A stretch of 64,000 bases of DNA, taken from Pontibacillus salicampi (GTDB lineage Bacteria; Bacillota; Bacilli; Bacillales; BH030062). Numbering within the stretch: position 1 is the stretch's first letter; every line of letters begins with the position of its first letter. The notes under the pieces were generated by a model. It saw nothing but the letters and a program-made list of their open reading frames with translations. It was not told the origin of the DNA and ran no database searches. This document shows positions 26,670-35,843 of the stretch, piece by piece. Location of the stretch: contig NZ_JBHLTP010000012.1 in the NCBI RefSeq assembly GCF_042434395.1, positions 1 through 64,000 on the forward strand, written 5' to 3'. A program made the translations under genes and the position numbers.

Positions 26670-28559
26670 ATGGGCTTATCGTTTAGAAATGAAATGAGCA
26701 GTCTCATTACCGATATCATCTCGGATCAAGAAGAGGATGGATCCTATAGATTTTGCTTTGAAAACAGCCTAATGACAGACGCTTATACCATTATCTTGTG
26801 GAAGGCTCTCCAAATTAAAGATAACACTTTAGTTGGTATATTAGGCAGAAGAATTAAGGATAAACAGCAAAAAAATGGAGCTTGGAGACTATTTAAAGAT
26901 GAACAGAAGGGAAATTTGTCTGCAACGGTGGAAGCCTACTATGCGTTAATATATGCCGGTATATGCTCAAAAGATGATCCATCCATGCAGAAGGCTGCCT
27001 CATTCATTAAAGAGAATGGTGGACTAGATGCTGCTGGGACAATGACGAAAGTAATGCTCGCGTCTACTGGTCAGCTTCCCTGGTCTTCATTACCCTTTGC
27101 GCCAATAGAAGCAATACTAATACCGAATAGCTTTCCAATTAGCTTTTATGACTTTAGTGGGTATGCAAGGGTTCACCTCGCTCCCATGCTTTTATTACGT
27201 AACACGCAATATGTACTAAAGCACGGAACCACACCAGATTTATCAGACCTCATTACAATTCGAACCCAAAATTCAGGTGAGGATTACCGAGTGTTAAATA
27301 TGGTAAAAGATGCGATTGGACACCTAAAAGAGCTTCCGGAAGAATTGGAACAGCGTGCTTTTGACAAAGCTGAAGCATACATGCTGGCTCGGATAGAACC
27401 AAACGGATTGCTATATAGCTATTTTAGCTGTAGCTTCTTTATGATATTGGCCTTGTTAGCAAAGGGGTACTCGAAGAAGGATTCCATTATTACTAACGCT
27501 TTACAAGGGATAGTGACCTTGCTCTGCCACTCTTCAGAAAAGTCCATACATGTTCAGAATTCTTCTTCTACGGTATGGGACACCGCTTTGTTGACTTCTG
27601 CATTAATAGAGGCTGATGTAGAAGCTGCTAAAGAAGCAATCGATAATGCCCAACAATATTTACAATCCAGGCAGCACTTCCGATACGGTGATTGGTCTCT
27701 CCATAATCCTTCAACATTACCTGGTGGGTTTGGTTTTTCCGATATTAACACGATGCAGCCAGATATTGATGATACAACTGCATCCCTTATTGCCCTTTAC
27801 CCAACTATATCTAACAACCCGAAAAGGAAGGAGGCATGGAACAGAGGGCTGAAATGGGTACTATCTATGCAGAACAGGGATGGAGGCTGGCCTGCTTTTG
27901 AAAAAAATACAGATAAGCAACTATTAACTCTTGTCCCGATGGACGGAGCAGAAGCAGCCGCTATTGACCCTTCCACAGCAGATTTAACCGGGAGGACATT
28001 ATATTTCTTGTCGGCCTACGCAAACCTGCCAAAAGAGCATCCCTCCATACAAAAAGCAATCCGTTGGTTACGGGAACATCAACGACAAGATGGTTCCTGG
28101 TATGGGAGATGGGGAGTCTGTTATATATATGGTACTTGGGCAGCGATAACAGGACTTATGGCTAGTAAACTTTCTCCAACTGATCCTACTATACAACGAG
28201 CCAAGGACTGGCTCTTATCTATTCAAAACCTTGATAACGGATGGGGCGAGTCATGCTATAGCGATGTAAATAAATTATATACTCCGTTACATGCCAGCAC
28301 TCCTTCTCATACATCCTGGGCTCTTGATGCTCTAATTTCTATTGAACGAAGAGCTTCCTCACCAATTGATAAGGGAATGTCATCACTTCTTACATCCTTA
28401 CAGCACCCAGATTGGACTCATACGTACCCAACAGGTGCTGGTCTACCTGGTTTTTTCTATATTTATTATCATAGCTACAATAAAATTTGGCCCCTAAAGA
28501 CATTGGCCCATTATCAAGCTAAATATGTAAAAGGGAAGGGAGGTAAACGTTCCTCCTAG
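26670..28559 (+). CDS. sqhC: Sporulenol synthase-type triterpene cyclase
   Basis: A 629-aa class II cyclase of the squalene-hopene cyclase family, the same length class as B. subtilis SqhC. The catalytic aspartate motif is DIDDT (365-369, with Asp367 as the proton donor by analogy to DXDD). Several QW repeats are visible, for example QNRDGGWPAF, QRQDGSWYGRWG and QNLDNGWGE. In Bacillus the enzyme cyclises tetraprenyl-beta-curcumene to sporulenol in spores, although it also converts squalene. A role in spore membrane lipids is likely here. It follows AATAGGGGGGAAGG and is trailed by a 65-aa membrane protein gene. Confidence 0.88.
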   Translation: MGLSFRNEMSSLITDIISDQEEDGSYRFCFENSLMTDAYTIILWKALQIKDNTLVGILGRRIKDKQQKNGAWRLFKDEQKGNLSATVEAYYALIYAGICSKDDPSMQKAASFIKENGGLDAAGTMTKVMLASTGQLPWSSLPFAPIEAILIPNSFPISFYDFSGYARVHLAPMLLLRNTQYVLKHGTTPDLSDLITIRTQNSGEDYRVLNMVKDAIGHLKELPEELEQRAFDKAEAYMLARIEPNGLLYSYFSCSFFMILALLAKGYSKKDSIITNALQGIVTLLCHSSEKSIHVQNSSSTVWDTALLTSALIEADVEAAKEAIDNAQQYLQSRQHFRYGDWSLHNPSTLPGGFGFSDINTMQPDIDDTTASLIALYPTISNNPKRKEAWNRGLKWVLSMQNRDGGWPAFEKNTDKQLLTLVPMDGAEAAAIDPSTADLTGRTLYFLSAYANLPKEHPSIQKAIRWLREHQRQDGSWYGRWGVCYIYGTWAAITGLMASKLSPTDPTIQRAKDWLLSIQNLDNGWGESCYSDVNKLYTPLHASTPSHTSWALDALISIERRASSPIDKGMSSLLTSLQHPDWTHTYPTGAGLPGFFYIYYHSYNKIWPLKTLAHYQAKYVKGKGGKRSS

Positions 28560-28612
28560 TAGAAGATTCATGTTACAATACCCTTTGAAAGCAGGTAGAG
28601 GAGAAGTGAGTA

Positions 28613-28810
28613 ATGAATCTAGAAATATTATCCCCAACTACAACCACAGGTGCTATGGTAATAGGTATCGTATTCGCACTCATATATGCCATATATGTTA
28701 AGAAGAAAGAACAATCAAGCTGGCTGTTCTTCTTCTTAACCTTTAGTGCAGGCGGTATTTCAGCAGCATTTGGCGTAGTTATTTTAAAAGCAATAGGAAT
28801 ATTGGATTAG
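28613..28810 (+). CDS. Small two-helix membrane protein
   Basis: A 65-aa protein, not recognised, with two hydrophobic segments (about 13-29 and 37-60) separated by KKKEQSS. It starts 50 bp after the cyclase gene on the same strand with GGAGAAG upstream, so it may share the transcript. A Ser/Gly/Ala-rich second helix is typical of small spore or envelope peptides, but no function can be given. Confidence 0.6.
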   Translation: MNLEILSPTTTTGAMVIGIVFALIYAIYVKKKEQSSWLFFFLTFSAGGISAAFGVVILKAIGILD

Positions 28811-28816
28811 AACCAG

Positions 28817-28846
28817 GACTCGAGTAAACACTCGGGTCTTTTTTTT
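28817..28846 (+). terminator. Terminator after the 65-aa gene
   Basis: GACTCGAGT (28817-28825), loop AAAC, ACTCGGGTC (28830-28838, one G-T pair) then eight Ts. Confidence 0.9.
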
Positions 28847-28958
28847 CGGCAATTGCAGTAGGTTTGCATTAAAGGACATGAAAAGGTCGTGGCAGATAGG
28901 ACTGTATCTGTGTACACTTTTACTTATAGAATATACTGAAAATGGAAGGAGGATAAAC

Positions 28959-30983
28959 ATGAATATAGGAGTGAAATCTCCAACCTTTTTTTATACCAAT
29001 TCGTCGAAACAATCCATCCGGCACCTCTGTAAAGTCCATTGGGAGGAAGAAATGCGAGAGGTTATATACCGCGCAGATCTAGCGACAGATCAAACCTTCA
29101 TTTTTACCCATAGATGGGATATGGAACGCTGTGAGACACCTGTTTCCTTCCCGGACAAAGTGGATTGGACATATCAGTACCAAAATGATTTTGAATGGAC
29201 TGTGAACCTGAATAGAGGGCGTTTCATGGCGGAATTAGGTCAGGCATACTGGCTAACGGATAAGGAAAAGTACGCAGAAGCATTTATTAAATTAATGAAG
29301 GATTGGATGGAACAGAACCCTCTTACGGAGCAAGAGATTCATGACAGTGAAGCAAGACATTACAATGTAAAAGATACATGGAGAAAGCTGGATAGCGGGA
29401 TTCGCATAACCAATTGGATAAAAGGATATTATTGTGTCCGGGAATCAGTTCGGTGGGGAAAAGAAGAGGAATCCCTTTTCCAAAAAGCATTATCCCTGCA
29501 CGGTATGTACTTACATATCGCTTACCTTCCTCATGATAAACAGAGTAATTGGGGGTTTCTAGAAACTAATGGTTTATTTCAAATCGGGTTACTATTTCCT
29601 AATCTATCCAACTCATCAACATGGCTTCAAACTGCAATAAACCGATTAGAGAAAATGTGTTCTCTCCAAGTATTCAATGATGGTATGCATAACGAACAGA
29701 GCCCAATGTATCATCACGAGGTATTACATTGTTTGTTTGAGCCTGTGGCATTAGCGCGAAAGAATGAAATAACCTTGCCTGAATCCTTAACCTCCTCATT
29801 GGATAAATTGCTATCTGCATCACTAGGAATGATAAAGCCTAACGGTCGTCAGCCAATGCTTAGCGATAGCGATGATACGAATATTCGAGATGTTTTAACA
29901 AGAGGAGCTGTGCTGCTTGAAAGAGGAGATTTGAAGCATCAAGGATACACAACTCTAGACTTTGAAGGGATTTGGTATTTTGGTGAACAAGGCTTTACTG
30001 CCTATAATCACATAAAAGCCTCTGAGCCTTCGTATCAATCGTTATACTACGAACAATCTGGCTATGCCATCATGCGTAATTCGTGGGACAGTGATGGGCA
30101 TTACCTTTTATTTGATGGGGGGCATATGGATATCGTCCGTGCCCATGGTCATGATGATTTTCTGCATGTGGACCTTCATGCGCTTGGAGCTGATTTTCTC
30201 ATAGACACCGGACGGTTCACTTATAAAGAAAATGAAGAGCGTCGTTACTTCAAAGAATCCATCAACCATAACACAATTAGTGTAGATAATCAGACTATTT
30301 CAACCTATGTAGATTCATGGACGTGGCAAGACGTGGCAAAGCCCGTTCATTCCTATTGGAAATCAACTAATTCTTTTGACTATGTAGAAGGTAGTCACAA
30401 TGGGTATCACAGGCTAGATGATCCTGTTGATATATCTAGAAAAATTCTATATCGCAAGCCCCATTATTGGGTCATTGTAGATACGTGCAAATCAAAAGAT
30501 GCACATGATTTTCATCAACACTTCCATTTTAGCGAAGACAATCTTGTTACGGTACATGATGAAGGACATATTCAAGCAAGGGCTAGTAATGGAGCTTGCC
30601 TTGACATGGTTTCAGTTACAAATAACAAATGGTCAACAGAAACTTGCTGGGTTTCTCGTCATTACAATGAAAAGAATCCTTCTACGAAAGTTGTATCGCA
30701 TACGAGAGGCTCTGGACTTACTACCTTTATCACATTCTTCTTTCCTGGTGGCATGGATAAGGATTGGACGATAAAGGATGTGGATGTATTTGATACGAGA
30801 AATAACCTTTTCTCTAAAGACGATGTAACAGCACTACAGGTTGATACGCCGGAAGGGAAGGACACCCTTCTCTTTTCTCACCATGGTCCTAACAGCTTTC
30901 AAATGGGAGGCTATCAATTAACTGGTGAAGTATTGTTTATTAAGGATTTTGAAGAATTAACAGAGTTTATTATTAAAGTCTAA
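28959..30983 (+). CDS. Heparinase II/III-like polysaccharide lyase
   Basis: A 674-aa protein with the two-part architecture of heparinase II/III and alginate lyase families. The N-terminal alpha/alpha-barrel (about 30-340) has NLNRGRFMAELGQAYWLT and MHNEQSPMYHHEVLH, where Tyr/His are likely catalytic. The beta-sandwich (about 375-650) has the hallmark GGHMDIVRAHGHDDFLHVDL and a following DTGRFTY. Such enzymes cleave uronic-acid polysaccharides by beta-elimination. No signal peptide is evident, so it may act on imported oligosaccharides. The start at 28959 follows GGAAGGAGG; the longer frame upstream is not supported. It heads the polysaccharide locus. Confidence 0.82.
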   Translation: MNIGVKSPTFFYTNSSKQSIRHLCKVHWEEEMREVIYRADLATDQTFIFTHRWDMERCETPVSFPDKVDWTYQYQNDFEWTVNLNRGRFMAELGQAYWLTDKEKYAEAFIKLMKDWMEQNPLTEQEIHDSEARHYNVKDTWRKLDSGIRITNWIKGYYCVRESVRWGKEEESLFQKALSLHGMYLHIAYLPHDKQSNWGFLETNGLFQIGLLFPNLSNSSTWLQTAINRLEKMCSLQVFNDGMHNEQSPMYHHEVLHCLFEPVALARKNEITLPESLTSSLDKLLSASLGMIKPNGRQPMLSDSDDTNIRDVLTRGAVLLERGDLKHQGYTTLDFEGIWYFGEQGFTAYNHIKASEPSYQSLYYEQSGYAIMRNSWDSDGHYLLFDGGHMDIVRAHGHDDFLHVDLHALGADFLIDTGRFTYKENEERRYFKESINHNTISVDNQTISTYVDSWTWQDVAKPVHSYWKSTNSFDYVEGSHNGYHRLDDPVDISRKILYRKPHYWVIVDTCKSKDAHDFHQHFHFSEDNLVTVHDEGHIQARASNGACLDMVSVTNNKWSTETCWVSRHYNEKNPSTKVVSHTRGSGLTTFITFFFPGGMDKDWTIKDVDVFDTRNNLFSKDDVTALQVDTPEGKDTLLFSHHGPNSFQMGGYQLTGEVLFIKDFEELTEFIIKV

Positions 30984-30987
30984 CAAG

Positions 30988-31019
30988 AGGAATCATCACG
31001 CTGTGTGATGATTCCTTTT
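30988..31019 (+). terminator. Terminator after the lyase gene
   Basis: AGGAATCATCAC (30988-30999), loop GCTGT, GTGATGATTCCT (31005-31016), then TTT. Short T tract. Confidence 0.7.
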
Positions 31020-31089
31020 ATAAAATAGTATTTTCATGTATGAAAAGAAAGGTGATAAAGATTAAAACAAATATAAGGGTGTGATAGGT

Positions 31090-33867
31090 ATGAGGGGAAA
31101 AACAAAGATGAGTTTGTATTTCGTATGGGCTTTATTGCTGCCAATTTTGCTATTGTCCTTCACTCAACGTGTTCAGGCAGAGGCTGGCATAACCATTAAT
31201 TCACCAAAAGAAGGGGAAGCATTAACAGAAGATGTCGTTCGTGTCACTGGTAGCTATCAAGAGGTAAATGATATTCATTTGTTGATTGATGCAAAAGAAA
31301 AAGTGCCAGTTAAAACAGACACGGCCAATAATGATCAAGGCACATGGTATTATGATTTGGATACCTCGGAATATAGCGGAGAGATCGAACTTGTCGCCAC
31401 AGGATCTAATGCAGTTAATCGATACACAGTATGGTCCAATAAAGTGGTAGCAACTGTTCAAAATCCTAAAGCAAATATTCCTGTTGTAACCATTGTCAGC
31501 CCGGTTGATGGTGAACAAATAGACAAGAATAATGTCAAAATGGAAATTGATGTGGAAGCAACTAACCATATCCAAGCCGTTGAAGTTAGAATCAATGGAT
31601 CACAGTGGATCGATGCCAAAAGCAAGAAAGGCTCCTACGAGTTTAAGTGGAAAATCAAACATAATAAAATGGAGGACCAAACGGTTAGTATTGAAGCAAG
31701 AGCAAAAGATAAATATGGAAACACAGGCTATAGTTCCACCACCTATGCTGATATAGGGAATGGATTCAATGAAGAAACACAGTTTGTGAAACAGGATAGA
31801 GCAATGTGGATTTGGGAAAATGCCTCCTATAATTTACTATATAACGAAGGATCGAGAAACACTCTTGATGCCATGGCAAAGGATACTACTACCTTTCAAC
31901 AGGAGGAGATAACAACACTATATTTCGGGGTGGATGAATATTTTGGTGTGGATATGCTAGAAGATGAACGGAAAAAGGTAAGGGATTTTGTATCATGGGC
32001 ACATGACAACGGATACAAGGTTCATGCATTAATTGCAGGAGGAACTAGACCTCCATATTTCGGTGCCTATGAGCAGCACCATGACAAGGCTATTCGTGAA
32101 TTTGAAAATATTTTAAATTACAACCTCTCGTCTGACAGAACAGAACAATTTGATGGAGTAAATATAGATATTGAGCCTTATATTGCACCGGACTTCAAGA
32201 CAGATAAACCTTCTTTACAATTACAATATTTAGACTTGCTGCAAATTTTTATGGATAGAAAAGAAGCAGCAGGCTCTGGAATATATGTAGGTGCGGCAAT
32301 ACCAAGATGGTATGACTCATCTCCATATGCAGAAAATATAACATGGGGTCCAGAAGGAGAGCCAAAAGAAACAAAGTGGTTGTCTCAACATGTTCAAGAC
32401 ATTCTAGACTATATTTCCATTATGGATTATCGAGATCAAGCAGATGGATCAGCAGGAATTATTGCACAAGCACAAGGAGAAATCGATTATGCTAAGCAGA
32501 TTGGTAAACCAAATTCTGTTGTAATCGGTGTCGAGACGAAGGATATTGCGGATGGTGGAGACCCAGAAGTCATTTCCTTCCGTGAAGAGGGTCGTACCTA
32601 TATGGAGGAGGAATTAGATAAAGTTGAAAACGCTTTCGTTGATGATTCTTCCTATGGTGGTATTGCCTTGCACCACTATGATACTATCCGCTATCTTCCA
32701 ACCGAGTGGAGTCCTGATGCCGTTTATTGGCAGCCACCTATGGATGAAAAAGCACCTACTGGCATAAGTAAAAAACTGACCGCTCATTCCTTCAATTATC
32801 AGACCATTTATTTAACATACGGTCGTGCGTTTGATAATCAAGAAATTGAGGGGTACAACATTTATCGTAGTACTGAGAAAGATTTTGAAGCTGATGAAAG
32901 CACCTTCGTTGGTCATTCTAGAAGACTGGACTACTCTGACCAAGGATTATTACCAAAAACCACCTATTATTATCAAGTAGCACCTGTCGATGTTTCAGGT
33001 AATATTGGAGAAGTATCAACGGTAGCTTCTGCCACAACTGCAAACACAACATTAAAGCCGCTCATAATTAATGAGGCTTCGATTTCGTATGATGGTACTA
33101 AAGGAAATGTTTCTATCAAGGTCGTAGACAAGGAAACAAATGAAGGACTTAGCACATCCCTTGGAGGCAGATTTACGAAGCTAAGTGGTAAATATATCAA
33201 CACTTCAACAAATGAAAAAGGCATCACTACTTTTAGTTCTGAGAATCTATCTAACGAAAAGGGTCAGCTTGGCTTTAAAGTGAATAGTATCAATGCAGCA
33301 GGATATTATTGGGCCTCTGCTTACGATAGCTATGCCACACTCGAAACTGAGTGGAGTAAGCAAGTAATCCAAGTATTGGAGGATGCTCACGTAAGAAGCG
33401 GAAGCTACCAGAATGAGAACTATGGCAGCAGCCCATTACTCGAAATTAAAGATGTAGAGGATTCCAAGAGCACGCAATATGACCGCCTTTCCTATGTGAA
33501 GTACGACCTTTCGACTGTAAAAACCAGTTCAGTCCAAAGAGCTTTACTCCATATTTATGTGGATCGTACCGTAACCGATAGTACCGTTTCCAACGTTCCC
33601 ATTACGATTTCAGGAGTAGATAATGACAACTGGACCGAAGAGGATATTACCTACGCAGATAAACCAGATGGAGAAGGGGACACCATCATCGGCAACATTC
33701 ATGTTACGAGTAAAGGTTGGTATTCAATCGATGTCACTCCATTTGTAAGGGAGCAGCTCCAAGATAAAATAGTAACAATCAAACTTTCTGACACCACAGG
33801 TACAGATCGAAGTGTAAAAGTCCATAGCAAAGAGAATCAATCGAGCAGCTTCTTGGAAATACAGTAA
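31090..33867 (+). CDS. Secreted multidomain glycosidase-like protein with DNRLRE (CBM96-like) end
   Basis: A 925-aa exported protein. Layout by eye: signal peptide (about 1-31, ending VQA|EA); two Ig-like domains (about 32-125 and 128-225); a TIM-barrel-like domain (about 240-560) holding FDGVNIDIEPY, which echoes the GH18 DxxDxDxE catalytic motif; a fibronectin III domain (about 565-655); another beta domain (about 660-755); and a C-terminal DNRLRE domain (about 765-925: EDAHVRSGSYQNENYGSSPLLEIK). DNRLRE/CBM96 domains bind acidic polysaccharides. I know no named family for the barrel. It sits next to the heparinase-like gene, so a role in attacking the same polymer outside the cell is inferred. 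The ATG was preferred over GTG 31081 because AAGGGTG lies 9 nt before it. Confidence 0.75.
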   Translation: MRGKTKMSLYFVWALLLPILLLSFTQRVQAEAGITINSPKEGEALTEDVVRVTGSYQEVNDIHLLIDAKEKVPVKTDTANNDQGTWYYDLDTSEYSGEIELVATGSNAVNRYTVWSNKVVATVQNPKANIPVVTIVSPVDGEQIDKNNVKMEIDVEATNHIQAVEVRINGSQWIDAKSKKGSYEFKWKIKHNKMEDQTVSIEARAKDKYGNTGYSSTTYADIGNGFNEETQFVKQDRAMWIWENASYNLLYNEGSRNTLDAMAKDTTTFQQEEITTLYFGVDEYFGVDMLEDERKKVRDFVSWAHDNGYKVHALIAGGTRPPYFGAYEQHHDKAIREFENILNYNLSSDRTEQFDGVNIDIEPYIAPDFKTDKPSLQLQYLDLLQIFMDRKEAAGSGIYVGAAIPRWYDSSPYAENITWGPEGEPKETKWLSQHVQDILDYISIMDYRDQADGSAGIIAQAQGEIDYAKQIGKPNSVVIGVETKDIADGGDPEVISFREEGRTYMEEELDKVENAFVDDSSYGGIALHHYDTIRYLPTEWSPDAVYWQPPMDEKAPTGISKKLTAHSFNYQTIYLTYGRAFDNQEIEGYNIYRSTEKDFEADESTFVGHSRRLDYSDQGLLPKTTYYYQVAPVDVSGNIGEVSTVASATTANTTLKPLIINEASISYDGTKGNVSIKVVDKETNEGLSTSLGGRFTKLSGKYINTSTNEKGITTFSSENLSNEKGQLGFKVNSINAAGYYWASAYDSYATLETEWSKQVIQVLEDAHVRSGSYQNENYGSSPLLEIKDVEDSKSTQYDRLSYVKYDLSTVKTSSVQRALLHIYVDRTVTDSTVSNVPITISGVDNDNWTEEDITYADKPDGEGDTIIGNIHVTSKGWYSIDVTPFVREQLQDKIVTIKLSDTTGTDRSVKVHSKENQSSSFLEIQ

Positions 33868-33912
33868 AAATTTACTGATGTTAGGTAATGGAAACAGCTG
33901 TTGTAATACTCC

Positions 33913-33944
33913 AAAAAGCCGTCTAAATAACAGACGGCTTTTTT
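33913..33944 (+). terminator. Terminator after the secreted glycosidase-like gene
   Basis: AAAAAGCCGTCT (33913-33924) pairs with AGACGGCTTTTT (33932-33943). A canonical intrinsic terminator. Confidence 0.9.
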
Positions 33945-34222
33945 GCTGGTTATTGAATTAAGTACACTATAGTTTGGATAAGTTTCTCTCTAAACTGAAT
34001 TAGCCTAACATTTAATAAGAAGTTACCCTATAACTTGAAGAGTTGAGGCTATTCGAAGATTACTCCCTTTGTTTGGCATTGTACCTATAGGCACAGGTAA
34101 ATAAAAACTAAGCAAATTACTATAGCTCTATCAACAGAGATAATATTAATATTAAGCTAAACGACTATTACAAAACAGATATTGAACAATAATGATGTAC
34201 GGTTGTTCCATAATATGGGGAG

Positions 34223-34632
34223 ATAGTGGAAGACTTGATTTCGAGATAATTTGGAAGGAGTATAGAAAGAGTAGTTGATTGGGCTGGCATCACTCCGCTT
34301 TCCTACGGACGAACGGCTGAGCCTCCTCAGTATGGTTGATATATTGACAAAAAATCATAATGGAATCAAGAAAGTTGAGAAGTCCGTTTCTCCCAATACG
34401 GCAAAGGTGTGGTCTGAAAAATGGATGAGCCTAGCCCCCGCAGAAAACGTCTTTTGCTGTCCTAGGAGGCTCAGCCGCAAGTAAGGAAGTTCACCTAAAA
34501 GCGCTAAATCCTGTAGCAACGGTGAACGACCCCACGTCGTGTGGGGCCGCAGGAAAGCGGAGCTATTTCTGATCAATCAACTCGCCTTTCACCAACGGAC
34601 CAACATTATCTCGAATCCAAGTCTTCCACATA
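34223..34632. repeat. Large inverted-repeat element (R1), about 410 bp
   Basis: The ends are long imperfect inverted repeats: 34223-34306 and 34548-34632 match on opposite strands over about 85 nt, sharing GTGGAAGACTTG, TTCGAGATAAT, GAGTTGATTG (left arm GTAGTTGATTG) and CTCCGCTTTCCT. Inside, CGGCTGAGCCTCCT near 34313 is mirrored by AGGAGGCTCAGCCG near 34464, and CCCCACGTCGTGTGGGG forms another hairpin at 34529. No convincing protein is encoded. The CTCCGCTTTCC...GGACGAACG...GAGCCTCC core matches the repeat at 60744-60862. It fills the gene-free interval 33945-34785 between the two halves of the polysaccharide locus. Confidence 0.75.
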
Positions 34633-34785
34633 TGAGCGCTTATCAAAAAATATTACTCAGCATTACCATTATGCACCAAGGAGAAAAGTCAGTTTACATT
34701 GTGCAAAAGTAAGATATATTTGTCTACAAGCTGCCAACCATCTCATTAATGATATATAGAATGCATTCAACTATTACTGCCTTTA

Positions 34786-35838
34786 TTAGTTTACACCAAG
34801 CCGTTTTCGATATTGAGTGGGGGTCATCCCTGCATGCTTTTTAAATGTCTTGGTAAAGTGTGGATAATCAGGATAGCCCACAGAATGGGCAACTTCATAT
34901 GTCTTGTAGATAGGATTATGTAATAAATCCTTTGCTTTTTGCATTCGCATGGAAGTAATGTAATGTTTAAAGCTTACTCCCATTTCTCCTTTGAATTCCG
35001 TACTGAAGTAAGAAGGGGACATGCCTACTGTACCGGAAACCTCCTGTAAGGAAATGTTTTCCTTCATAAAATGCTCATTAATATAAGCGACAGCGGTTAA
35101 TATGTTTTGGTGGTGTCCGTAATTTCTCGTTTGTTTAATGACATTCATTACGTCATGTATCGTCTTTTTTATATAGTCTTTAATATACTGTGTATTGGAA
35201 GGGAATTCTAATCCTTCCAAAAGGAGAACGGAAAGATGCTGGGCTTTCATCTTCAGTTCTCTGTCAACATAAGTTAGAAAATCCTTGTATAATCGCTTCC
35301 TCATTTCTTCGTTCTCCAGCTGCCCCATCCATGATTGATGTATATCCTCCAGTATGAAGTCTACTTTATCCTCCTCCAGCATCCATATATGCTCAGCAAT
35401 CATTTCCGCGTAGGATTTAACCTCATAGAGCCATTCTGTCCTTTGATCACTAGTAGATTGTTCTGCGATGAGCAAAGCCCTTACTTTCTTCATGGTAGTA
35501 ACGAGCTGGGATGGCTTAATTGGCTTTAATAGAAAATCGACCACACCATTACGAAGGGCACGCTGAGCGTATTCAAATTCATCATATCCTGAAATAATAA
35601 TAAACTTCACATGCTGATTCGTTTCTCTTACTTTCTCAATAAAGTGAAGACCATTCATTTTAGGCATTCTAATATCGGTAATAATAAGATGGGGGGCATG
35701 CTTCTTACATAGCTGCAAAGCCTCAACACCATCCTTTGCTTGGCCAACAATAGAAAAATCACTAAACTCCTTTTGCACAATGGCAGTTATACTTTTTTTA
35801 ATAAGCGTCTCATCATCGACAATAATGGCTCTATACAT
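34786..35838 (-). CDS. YesN-type response regulator (AraC output)
   Basis: A 350-aa response regulator. The receiver domain (1-120) has the phospho-acceptor Asp near 55 in LIITDIRMPKMNG and the Lys in FLLKPIKPSQL. A linker (about 125-245) follows, and the C-terminus (about 250-350) holds two AraC helix-turn-helix motifs with the signature SVGYPDYPHFTKTFKKHAGMTPTQYRK. It is 5 bp downstream of its partner kinase. YesN/YesM pairs control neighbouring sugar importers, here the CUT1 transporter beginning at 37851 on the other strand. Confidence 0.92.
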   Translation of the reverse strand: MYRAIIVDDETLIKKSITAIVQKEFSDFSIVGQAKDGVEALQLCKKHAPHLIITDIRMPKMNGLHFIEKVRETNQHVKFIIISGYDEFEYAQRALRNGVVDFLLKPIKPSQLVTTMKKVRALLIAEQSTSDQRTEWLYEVKSYAEMIAEHIWMLEEDKVDFILEDIHQSWMGQLENEEMRKRLYKDFLTYVDRELKMKAQHLSVLLLEGLEFPSNTQYIKDYIKKTIHDVMNVIKQTRNYGHHQNILTAVAYINEHFMKENISLQEVSGTVGMSPSYFSTEFKGEMGVSFKHYITSMRMQKAKDLLHNPIYKTYEVAHSVGYPDYPHFTKTFKKHAGMTPTQYRKRLGVN

Positions 35839-35843
35839 AGTTT

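Noticed and set aside
34275..34759. Three open frames in the repeat region
   Set aside because: They follow the palindromic sequence of R1; codon use and composition do not look coding.
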